Shown in pieces: positions 25,715 through 34,300 of a stretch of DNA of 64,000 bases. The notes beneath the pieces were generated by a model. It was not told where the DNA came from. It searched no databases and saw nothing but the letters and a program-made list of their open reading frames with translations. How positions within the stretch are numbered: the stretch's first letter is position 1; every line of letters starts with the position of its first letter. The position numbers and the translations under genes are program-made. The stretch comes from JAGMXM01 sp964458325 (GTDB lineage Bacteria; Verrucomicrobiota; Verrucomicrobiia; Limisphaerales; UBA1319): assembly GCA_964458325.1 (NCBI GenBank), contig CAYWIM010000004.1, forward strand, positions 1 to 64,000. The letters run 5' to 3'.

Positions 25715-26899
25715 CTAAGGGCTGGCCTTGGAGGGGCAGAAGTCCAGTTCTTCGACCGGCAAGGCGTGGCAGCCATCCCTGAGCCGAAAACCGTGCGGCG
25801 CCCGGCACACGACGGCGGCCTGCTTGACCTTGGGCTTGCCCACCACCTCGCGCACAAAACGCAGGTTCACCGTATCCGCGCTGCCGGGCAGTTCTGTCCA
25901 CTTGGCCTCGAAGAGCTCGAACCGCCCCCCTTCTTCGACCAGGAAGTCCGCTTCGCGCGTCCGGTCCCGCCAGAAGAACAGGCTGCGCGCCCTCCCGGCC
26001 AGCCGCTCCCGATGCCGCAATTGCGCCAGCACAAACGTTTCCCACACCGCGCCGGCCGAGGGTGATAGCAACAGTGCCGCTTCGCTGCGAATGTTCAACA
26101 GGGCGCAAAGCAGGCCGCTGTCAGCCACGTAAAGCTTTGGGCTTTTCACGATGGATTTGGTGCGATTCGAAAACCACGGCTCCAACAGCACGATCTGCCC
26201 GGATGCTTCCAACACCGAGAGCCATTGGTTGGCCGTGGAGGGCGCGATGCCCACGTCGCGCGCCAGATCGGCCTTGTTCAGCAGGTTGGCCGAGCGCAGC
26301 GCGCACGCCCGCAGGAAACGCTCGAAGTCGCGCAAGCTCCCCACGTTCGCCAGCGCGCGAACATCTCGCTCGAGATAGGTCGCCAAGTAGGAATTGTGAA
26401 ACGCAACGGCGTCAATCTCCGGCAGGGCGTGCAACTCCGGCAGCCCACCTCGGACGAGGAAACCAAGCACCGACAATATGGGCCGCGCCGCCCGGGCTTC
26501 GGCAAAGGCCAGCGCCTCCAGCTCAACAATGGCCGCGCGCCCCGCCAGCGACTCGCTGACGCCTTTCATGAGCGTGAACTTCTGCGAGCCCGTGAGGAGA
26601 TACTGGCCCGAACGGCCCCGGTGGGCATCGACCGCCGCTTTCAAGTGCCGGAACAGCGCCGGAGCGTATTGCACTTCGTCCAGGATCACGGGCGCCGGAT
26701 GCCGCTGAAGGAATGCGCTCGGCTCGCTCTCCGCCTGGGCCGCCTCGCTGGGCAAGTCCAGCGAGACGAATCCATGCTGCGGAAACAAGCGGCGGAGCGT
26801 CGAGGTCTTGCCCGTCTGGCGTGCCCCGGTCAGGACCACCACCGGCCGGGTGGCCGCCAGTTGCCGGAGCTGCGGTTCGACGGAACGCGGTATCCACAT
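25715..26899 (-). CDS. AAA ATPase with DUF4143 C-terminal domain
   Basis: A 394-residue protein: AAA_14-type ATPase with Walker A GARQTGKT (25-32) and Walker B PVILDEVQ, then DUF4143. Within the C-terminal part, READFLVEEG followed by FELFEAKW fits the degenerate PD-(D/E)XK nuclease-like fold of the family. A winged-helix-like segment (NKADLARDVGIAPSTANQWL) precedes it. Function is unknown; such genes are often found singly in accessory DNA. Flanking AT-rich DNA and the transposase relic suggest acquisition. The frame is open far upstream, but the start MWIPRSVEP agrees with family N-termini. It lies 104 bp after the PQQ-propeller gene on the same strand. Confidence 0.9.
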   Translation of the reverse strand: MWIPRSVEPQLRQLAATRPVVVLTGARQTGKTSTLRRLFPQHGFVSLDLPSEAAQAESEPSAFLQRHPAPVILDEVQYAPALFRHLKAAVDAHRGRSGQYLLTGSQKFTLMKGVSESLAGRAAIVELEALAFAEARAARPILSVLGFLVRGGLPELHALPEIDAVAFHNSYLATYLERDVRALANVGSLRDFERFLRACALRSANLLNKADLARDVGIAPSTANQWLSVLEASGQIVLLEPWFSNRTKSIVKSPKLYVADSGLLCALLNIRSEAALLLSPSAGAVWETFVLAQLRHRERLAGRARSLFFWRDRTREADFLVEEGGRFELFEAKWTELPGSADTVNLRFVREVVGKPKVKQAAVVCRAPHGFRLRDGCHALPVEELDFCPSKASP

Positions 26900-27003
26900 G
26901 GCCTTAATATGCGGTTGTATCGCATATATTGCAAGCCGCAAATCGATGGCGTTCAATGGCGATTGCTCCTGGGCCGGACGGCCGGAACGCCGCTCGATCG
27001 ATG

Positions 27004-28329
27004 TCAGGATCCCGATGCCGATCGGCCGGATTCGATCCGGTACAGATGGGTGCGGGTGCGAAGGAACAGCGCTTTGCCCGCCACCGCCGGCGAGGCCATG
27101 AACCCGTCCGGCAACACGTTCTCGGCGAGCTTCTGGAATGTGCGGGCTGCGGCGATCACGGTGGTCTTGCCTTCCTCGCTGAAGAAATAGACGCGCCCTT
27201 CGGCAGCCAGAGGAGAGGCGGAGTGATTGCCGCCCACCCGCTCGTTCCAGATGACAGCCCCGGTTTTGGCCTCCCAGCAGGTGGCGATCCCGCCGTCTTC
27301 GATCCCGAACAACATGTCGCCGACGAGGACGAGCGATGGTTTTTTGGGCACACCGCGCTTGGTTTTCCACACGACCTGAAGCTGGGCATCCGGCGGGGCA
27401 GGCGCGTTGGCATCGAGCACCTCGCCTTGGCGCCCCGGCCGCACGGCCAGCAACTGGCCGCCTGAGAATCCGGACGGCGCGAAGATCAGGCCGTGGCCGA
27501 TCACCAATCGCGTGCTGGCCGAATGATTGAGCCGCTCCTCGACCCGCCAGAGCTCCTGCCCGGTTTTTGGGTCGTAGGCGTATAGGGCTTTCGCCCCCTG
27601 GCTCAGCAGAGTGGTGCGGCCATCGAGGTCCGCCACGTGCGGCGTCGCAAACGCCTTCCGGAGGTCCCCCTCGATCATCGGCAAACCGTCCGCGCCTAGA
27701 TCCTTGAAATCGATCGATCGATCCCGCCGCCACACCGTGCGGCCGGTCTCCTTGTCCAGAGCGACCAGGTATTGGCGATCGCTGCCATCGAAATGCAGGA
27801 TGAGCAGACCGTCGTGGAGGATCGGCGACGAGCCCGCCCCGCGATAATGGTTGCACTCGAAGTCCCGACGCTCCCAAAGCGTCCGTCCCGTGGCGGTGTC
27901 CAAGCACGCGGTGCCGGGCGAGCCGAATGTGATGTAAACGCGTCCTTCCTCGATCACGGGCGTTGGTGATGCGTAAGTGTTGAACTTGTGCCCGAGCTGC
28001 GGCCGCTCGACCGTGAACAGGATCCGGTCGTGCTCGATCCGGCCTGAATCGCGATCCACGCAGACCGCGGAGAGTGCGGTGCCGTCCTCGGTGGCGGTGC
28101 TCATCCAGACCTGCCGTCCCCAGATGACCGGCGAGGACCATGCCCGCCCGTGGATGGCCGTCCGCCACTTCACATTTCGGGTTTCGCTCCACTCGAGAGG
28201 CAGGCCGGTCGATATCGAAGCGCCGTCCCCTCGAGGGCCGCGAAACTGGGGCCAGCAATCGTCGCCGGCTTCCGCCATCGCTCCAGCCAGCAGTATCAAA
28301 GAGATCGTCACCCAGCACCATCGAATCAT
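27004..28329 (-). CDS. Secreted PQQ-like beta-propeller protein
   Basis: A 441-residue exported protein: signal peptide MIRWCWVTISLILLAGAMAEA, then DCWPQFRGPRGDG, the usual opening of PQQ-like (outer-membrane-assembly BamB-related) repeat proteins in Verrucomicrobiota and Planctomycetota. Blades contain the tryptophan-docking pattern in DTATGRTLWERR, DKETGRTVWRRD, DPKTGQELWRVE and EAKTGAVIWNER. There is no evidence that it binds PQQ or is a dehydrogenase; it may be a scaffold or binding protein. Located 71 bp downstream of the acyltransferase gene, it may share its transcript. Confidence 0.9.
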   Translation of the reverse strand: MIRWCWVTISLILLAGAMAEAGDDCWPQFRGPRGDGASISTGLPLEWSETRNVKWRTAIHGRAWSSPVIWGRQVWMSTATEDGTALSAVCVDRDSGRIEHDRILFTVERPQLGHKFNTYASPTPVIEEGRVYITFGSPGTACLDTATGRTLWERRDFECNHYRGAGSSPILHDGLLILHFDGSDRQYLVALDKETGRTVWRRDRSIDFKDLGADGLPMIEGDLRKAFATPHVADLDGRTTLLSQGAKALYAYDPKTGQELWRVEERLNHSASTRLVIGHGLIFAPSGFSGGQLLAVRPGRQGEVLDANAPAPPDAQLQVVWKTKRGVPKKPSLVLVGDMLFGIEDGGIATCWEAKTGAVIWNERVGGNHSASPLAAEGRVYFFSEEGKTTVIAAARTFQKLAENVLPDGFMASPAVAGKALFLRTRTHLYRIESGRSASGS

Positions 28330-28390
28330 GCGGGTGACTGTAGTAGAAATAAGGTCCTCCGGCAATCGGCACTCAGCGAAAGAGAACGAT

Positions 28391-28403
28391 GGCACAGACC
28401 CTA
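28391..28403. repeat. 13-bp end of a MITE-like element
   Basis: The minus-strand sequence TTAGGGTCTGTGC matches the end of the 186-bp element at 9096-9281 over 13 bp, including the adjoining TTA. The similarity ends there. It supplies the TAG stop of the acyltransferase gene. A match this long by chance is unlikely in 64 kb, but only one end is seen, so it may be a truncated copy or an unrelated coincidence. Confidence 0.45.
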
Positions 28404-29600
28404 AATCCGCAGGAAGAATTTGCGCCGGTACATCCAGAACAAGATCAGCCAGAGCACCAATAGCGTTGCGGCGCCGTGGACGAACGGTTCATACGGGGCG
28501 CCGAAGACCCGAAACGCTTCCGGGCCGAAGTGCGTTTTCAGCGAGCTGCGGATGAAGCCGACGCAGAGCCAATCCATGCAGTAGGCGGCGATCGAGTTGA
28601 CGCCGATGACCACCAGCGGGAACGCCCAAGCCTTCCAGCCTCCCATCTCGATGACGGCATAAAAGGCGGCCAGGATCAGGAAGCATGCCCCCCCGCTCGC
28701 CAGGGTCCAGCTTGGCGTCCAGATGCGTTTGACGACGGGGCAAAGGCCCGCGACGCCCAGCAGGACCCCCACCAGCAGGGCCAGCACGCCAGCGATGGCG
28801 AGCCATTGGACTTTGGATGCCGGCGATCGTTCCTGGCGCAACAGCCCGCCGGCGATCAGGCCCAGGATCATCGTGCCCAGCGTCGGGATGAAACTCAGAG
28901 TGGCGTAGCCACCGCCATTGAAAAGGAACGCCTGCTCGCGCGGGAACAGGTTCAGGAACCAGGTGTCGAAGGCCCAGGCCAGGTTGGTGTTCTTGTTCCA
29001 GTGGGCCGCGAATCCCTGCAGGTGATGCGGCCAGTCTGCGGCCACGCCGGCCTTGGCCCAATCGAAATCCGGCCCGGGCAGGGGGTAGAGGGCGAATGCA
29101 GCCCAGCAACCCGCCAGGATCAGGCCCAAGGCAATCCACTGGTCTCGCACCGGTCGGAGGCCCAGCAGGAAGAGAAACCCGTAGCCCAGCCCGATCTGGG
29201 TGAGCGTGTCCTCGAAGGTGAAGTAGGTCTGTGATCGATCGATCGACCGCAGGAAGATGCCCAGCACCACCAGGATCAAGGCCCGAACCCACGCATGCAG
29301 GCTCATGCCGCCGATGCTCTGGCCTCGGGTGCGCCGGCTCGCGATCGAGAACGGCAGCGCCACCCCCACCAAGAAGCTGAAGGATGGCTGGATCAAGTCG
29401 TGCAGCGAGGCGCCCACCCACTCGACATGGCTCTGATGATGGCAAAGGAAGGCCCAGAAGCCGCTGCCGGGAACCGCCCGCGACACCGCGCAGAACCGCA
29501 GCACCTCCCCCATCATCAGCAGCATCACCAGCCCTCGATAGGCGTCGATCGAAGCCAGCCGTGCCGGGGATGGGGTCGGAGGGGTCGGATTCATGGGCAT
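28401..29600 (-). CDS. HGSNAT/NagX-like membrane acyltransferase (DUF5009 family)
   Basis: A 399-residue polytopic inner-membrane protein with about ten hydrophobic segments. It opens with RLASIDAYRGLVMLLMMGEV, the hallmark of heparan-alpha-glucosaminide N-acetyltransferase-like proteins, and has HDLIQPSFSFLVGVALPFSI next. Homologues transfer acetyl groups to glucosamine residues; in bacteria the substrate is mostly unknown. An adjacent PQQ-like propeller and, further away, a PIG-L deacetylase suggest amino-sugar modification. The stop TAG coincides with a MITE-like end. ATG at 29600 is used; ATG at 29594 is equally possible. Confidence 0.88.
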   Translation of the reverse strand: MPMNPTPPTPSPARLASIDAYRGLVMLLMMGEVLRFCAVSRAVPGSGFWAFLCHHQSHVEWVGASLHDLIQPSFSFLVGVALPFSIASRRTRGQSIGGMSLHAWVRALILVVLGIFLRSIDRSQTYFTFEDTLTQIGLGYGFLFLLGLRPVRDQWIALGLILAGCWAAFALYPLPGPDFDWAKAGVAADWPHHLQGFAAHWNKNTNLAWAFDTWFLNLFPREQAFLFNGGGYATLSFIPTLGTMILGLIAGGLLRQERSPASKVQWLAIAGVLALLVGVLLGVAGLCPVVKRIWTPSWTLASGGACFLILAAFYAVIEMGGWKAWAFPLVVIGVNSIAAYCMDWLCVGFIRSSLKTHFGPEAFRVFGAPYEPFVHGAATLLVLWLILFWMYRRKFFLRI

Positions 29601-29777
29601 AAAGCTCTCGGTTTAAGGTCGATTCTGGCATTTTCGGCCGCCCTTGGCAATCCGCGTCCCGAAACTCCTGTTGCATCCTGGCCATCCATGGTGTGTATTG
29701 AAGGTGCGGATGCGGCTGCCTCCCGGACGATGGAAAGGGTTGCTCGAATCACGCGGGCGACTCGCCCATTGACGACG

Positions 29778-31250
29778 ATGAAAGTATTACTGGTATATCC
29801 TCAGACTGAGGCCACGTTCTGGAGTTTCAAGCACGTGTTGCGGATGGCTTCGAAGCGGGCGGCTTTTCCGCCGTTGGGATTGCTGACAGTGGCGGCGATG
29901 CTGCCATCAGATTGGTCTCTCCGGCTGGTGGATGCCAATGTCGAACCCCTCACCGACGACCAAGTTCGCTGGGCGGACTACGTGATGATCAGCGCGATGA
30001 TCGTCCATCGGGCCTCGGTCAACGCCATCGTGGACCGATGCGCGGCGCTGGGCAAGACGGTGATTGGAGGCGGACCGCTATTCACGACCGGTCACGCGGC
30101 TTTTCCGCGGATCCAGCATTTCGTGTTGGGCGAGGCCGAGGGGATCATGCCGGAGCTGGTCGAGGATATGCGGCGGGGCGTTCTTCGAGCCATTTATCGG
30201 GCGGAGGGGCATCCGGACATCACGCGCACGCCGATGCCGAGATGGGACCTGATCCATCTCGACCATTACGTCACCATGGCGGCCCAATTCTCGCGCGGCT
30301 GCCCGTATGACTGCGAGTTCTGCGACATCGTCGTCATGAATGGCCGGACGCCGCGGACCAAGAAGCCCGCGCAAATGGTGGCCGAGCTCGAGGCGTTGCG
30401 CAGCCGCGGGTGGAAGGACCGGGTGTTCATCGTGGACGACAACTTCATCGGGAACCGGCATCAGACACGGGCGCTGCTGGACGAGATGATCCAATGGCGG
30501 GACCGGTCGGGATCGACGATGGGGTTTTTCACTGAGGCGTCGGTGAATCTGGCGGACGATCCGGACCTGTGTGATCGGATGGTGCGAGCGGGATTCAACA
30601 AGGTGTTTTTAGGGCTCGAGACGCCGTCAGTCGAGAGCCTCGAGGAATGCCGCAAGCTGCAGAACCAGGGCCGCGACCTGGTCGCCAGCGTCCGGGCCCT
30701 CCAGCGGGCCGGTCTCGAGGTCATGGGCGGCTTTATCGTCGGGTTCGACAGCGACCGCGAGGACATCTTCCAGCGCCAATACGAGTTCATCCAGCGTTCC
30801 GGCGTGGTGACCGCCATGGTGGGCCTGCTGACGGCCCTGCCGCAAACCCGTCTTTACCAGCGCCTGATGAAGGAGGGCCGGCTCGAGTCGGAAACGACCG
30901 GCAACAATACGGAGGCGGTCCTGAACTTCAGGCCGAAGCTGGATCGGGCATTCCTGGTTGACGGCTATCGTGAGCTGATGAAGAAGCTGTACGAGCCCCG
31001 CCGCTTTTATCAGCGGGCGCGCATTTTTCTCCGCAACTACCGCCCGCGCAGCGAGCAGCTGCGGATTTCCTGGTCGGATTTCCAGGCGTTTCTCAAATCG
31101 TTCTGGGTGCTTGGCTTTTGGCAGCCGGGGCGCACCGCATACTGGCGATTCTTCTGGAGCACGCTGCTGCGGCGGCCTCGCCATTTGCGGTATGCGATCG
31201 AATTGGCCATCCTCGGACACCATTTCCGGCGAGTTGCCAATCGGATGTGA
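29778..31250 (+). CDS. B12-binding-type radical SAM protein with DUF4070-like C-terminus
   Basis: A 490-residue enzyme: an N-terminal cobalamin-binding-like Rossmann domain (1-135, KVLLVYPQTEATFWSF, PPLGLLTVAAML), then a radical SAM barrel with CPYDCEFC (Cys175, Cys179, Cys182) binding a 4Fe-4S cluster. The C-terminal region has the DUF4070 layout (EAVLNFRP, LYEPRRFYQRARIFLRNY). The classical DxHxxG cobalamin motif is absent, as in many members. Relatives include hopanoid-methylating and other methyl-transferring enzymes as well as many unassigned ones, so the substrate is open. It stands alone, divergent from the acyltransferase gene. Confidence 0.9.
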   Translation: MKVLLVYPQTEATFWSFKHVLRMASKRAAFPPLGLLTVAAMLPSDWSLRLVDANVEPLTDDQVRWADYVMISAMIVHRASVNAIVDRCAALGKTVIGGGPLFTTGHAAFPRIQHFVLGEAEGIMPELVEDMRRGVLRAIYRAEGHPDITRTPMPRWDLIHLDHYVTMAAQFSRGCPYDCEFCDIVVMNGRTPRTKKPAQMVAELEALRSRGWKDRVFIVDDNFIGNRHQTRALLDEMIQWRDRSGSTMGFFTEASVNLADDPDLCDRMVRAGFNKVFLGLETPSVESLEECRKLQNQGRDLVASVRALQRAGLEVMGGFIVGFDSDREDIFQRQYEFIQRSGVVTAMVGLLTALPQTRLYQRLMKEGRLESETTGNNTEAVLNFRPKLDRAFLVDGYRELMKKLYEPRRFYQRARIFLRNYRPRSEQLRISWSDFQAFLKSFWVLGFWQPGRTAYWRFFWSTLLRRPRHLRYAIELAILGHHFRRVANRM

Positions 31251-31254
31251 CATT

Positions 31255-31294
31255 GCCCCCCCCGCGAGGCGCGAGCGAGAGGGGCGAGGGAAAC
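31255..31294. repeat. GC-rich palindromic element between convergent genes
   Basis: A C-run, then GCGAGGCGCGAGCGAGAGGG and GCGAGGG, lies in the 54-bp gap between the radical SAM stop and the mfd stop. It resembles the G-run palindromes at 7661-7705 and 20705-20740, and could serve as a two-way terminator-like hairpin. It lacks T-runs. Confidence 0.45.
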
Positions 31295-31304
31295 GGATCG
31301 CTAG

Positions 31305-34300
31305 TCATCCTGAGCCCTCTGGGAACCGCTCGGCCGCGCGGCCATCCCGCAGCGCGCTCACCAGGGCTTGAAGCTCGCGCAGTCGAGCCCGCGGGCTCTT
31401 CCGCTCGAGCCGCGGGAATCGTCCGCCTGGTTTGAGAAGCTCGCCCTCTCTCCGGATCATGACTCGATCCTCTTCGACCGCAAGCTCAGCAACGCCTTTC
31501 CGGCCACATAAAACTTTGAGCTCGGTCACGGCCAGCAGCAGCTCGACGGGCTCAGGCAGCCGCCCGAAACGATCTCGCAGATCCCGAGCGATCGATCGAA
31601 CGTCTCCAGCGCCAGAGGCTTCGGCCAGGCGGCGGTAAAACTCGATCCGATGACGGATCTCGGGCATATACGAGGACGGCAGGCATGCGTGGGCAGGGGG
31701 GGCCGGTCGATCTGCCCACGGATGAACTGGGGGCCGCGCCTTCTTCTTCCGGTTGCCGGATTTCCCGGACTGATCCGTCGGGTCTAGGGAGTTTGCGGCG
31801 CCGGGTTTCGGCGCGTCCGGGCCTGATTCTTGCCCGGGAGATTCCAAGCTGAGGAATTCGAGTTCGACCTTGACACTGAGGCGGGGCGGGGCCGGCTTGC
31901 CCTGCAGGGCGGCGACACTCTCCTTGAGCAGCTGGCAATATAGATCGAACCCGAGGGCGGTGATGTGGCCGCTCTGCTCGGGGCCCAGCAGATTTCCGGC
32001 CCCCCGGAGCTCGAGATCGCGCAACGCGATCTTGAATCCGCATCCCAGGCTCGAATATTGCCGGATGGCGGACAAACGCTTGCGGGCGTCGGCCAGCAGG
32101 CCGGCATGTCGAGGCAGCAGCAGATAGGCGTATGCCTGGTGCTTGTAGCGCCCCACCCGGCCCCGGAGCTGGTACAGATCGCTCAGCCCGAACCGGTCCG
32201 CCCGATCGATGATGATGGTGTTCGCATTCGGGATATCGAGACCGCTCTCGATGATCGTCGTCGAGAGCAACAGGTCCGCCCTGCCGTTGACGAACTCGAG
32301 CATCACCTCCTCGAGATCGTCGCTGTCCATCTGCCCATGCCCGACGACGATCCGCGCCTCGGGGACCAGCTGCCTGAGCCGAAGCGCCATGGCATCGATG
32401 GTCGCCACTCGGTTATGAAGGAAGAACACCTGGCCCTGCCGATTGAGCTCCCGGAGGATGGCCGCCCGTATGACGCCCTCGTCGAAAGGAATCACGATCG
32501 TTTCGACGGGCAGCCGGTCCACGGGCGGAGTCTGGATGGCGCTCATGTCCCGGGCGCCCATGAGCGCCAGGTAGAGCGTGCGCGGGATCGGCGTAGCGCT
32601 GAGGGTGAGCACGTCGACCAGCTGGCGCCACTGCTTGAAGCGCTCCTTCTGGGCGACGCCGAACCGCTGCTCCTCATCGATGATCACCAGGCCAAGGTCC
32701 TTGAACGCGACATCCCGCTGCAGCAGGCGGTGGGTGCCGATGACGATGTCCACGGCGCCGCGAGCCAGATCCTCGATCGCGCGCCGCTGCTCGAGCCGGG
32801 ACCGGAACCGCGACAGCAATTCGAGCCGGACCGGGTAATCGGCCATGCGCTCGCGGAATGTGTTGTAATGCTGCTGAGCCAGGACCGTGGTCGGCGTCAG
32901 CACCGCCACCTGGCGGCCGCCCATGACCGCCTTGAATGCCGCTCGGATGGCAACCTCCGTCTTCCCGAATCCCACGTCACCGCAGACCAACCGGTCCATC
33001 GGGCGCGGCTTCTCCATGTCCCCTTTGGCCTCCTGGATCGCCTGCAGCTGGTCGGGAGTCTCCTCGAACAGGAAGGAGGCTTCGAACTCCCTCTGCCAGG
33101 ACGTGTCAGGTTCATAGGCGTGCCCGGGCAGGGCGGCGCGCGCGGCCTGGAGCGACAGCAGCTCGCCAGCCAGGTCCCGCACCGACCGCTCGGCGCGCGC
33201 CTTGGCATGGGACCATCGCGTTCCTCCCAAGGCATGCAGCACCGGCCGGGCCTTGGTGGCGCCGATGTACTTGCTGATGAGATGCGCCTCGGCGACGGGC
33301 ACGTACAATCGGGGGGCCGATTCGCCGGCCCGGCCAGGCGCATACTCGATCACGAGGCATTCCTGACCCGGAGATCCCTCTTCGTCTTCCGCCACCGCTT
33401 CGCCCCGTTGACGCCGGGGCGGGAGGTTTTTCAAACCCAGAAACCGGCCGATACCGTGCGACATGTGGACCACATAATCTCCCTCCTCGAGATCGTGGAA
33501 ATCGATGTCGAGGCTGGACTTGAGGGCGGCGGCATGGGGCGACTTCAGGCGTCGCGGCTGCCGCGCTCGGTATCGCCCGAACACCTCCGCATCGGTCACC
33601 ACAACGATCCCTGCCGTTTCCCAGAGAAACCCCTGGCTGATGGCGCCCAGGTGCATCCTGGGGGACCGCCCGCCCGCCGCGTGAACCTCCTCGCATCCGG
33701 ATCCGGCCGATTCGGACTCGGCGGATGGGTGGTCGCTGTCCTGGCCGGATTGGCCCCAAGGCAGCCCATATTCCCTCCAGATCTCCTCGAATCGTTCCCG
33801 TTCGCCGCTGTTGTTGCAGAAAACATGAAGCGCGCAGCCTCTCCGTTGCCAGCGATGCATCTGGTCGAAGAACTCCCTGCGCTGAACCTCGGCAACGGGC
33901 GCATCCACCGCCTGGCCTGGCCGCGGGCGGAACACATCCAGCCCCATGATATCCAGCTCGATTCGGGGTCCAGCAAATAGGGGTCTTGGTATTGGCAGGT
34001 CGCGGACCGATTGCGGGCGGGCTGCCGCGAGAGCCGGAATATCCACCTGCGTCACATCCCGGGGTTCGCCTATCCCTGGGGGTGCATCCTCCGATTTGCC
34101 CGGATCCAGTCTGTTTGCTGGATTGCTTTGGGCCGCTTCGGCTCCCCCGTGGAAGCCGGCATCGCCCCATTCTTCATCGAAGTCGATCCGCGGCAGCTCG
34201 CGCTTCTCGATCTCCTCGAGGAGCTCCGGCCACTCGATCCAGAGCGGATCGCCATCCGGCATCTGGCGGCGATACTGGGCGAACTGCTCGGCAATAGCGC

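Noticed and set aside
29740..29780. Short GGGCGACTCGCCC hairpin upstream of the radical SAM gene
   Set aside because: Six-base arms in GC-rich DNA are expected by chance and there is no T-run or conserved context.
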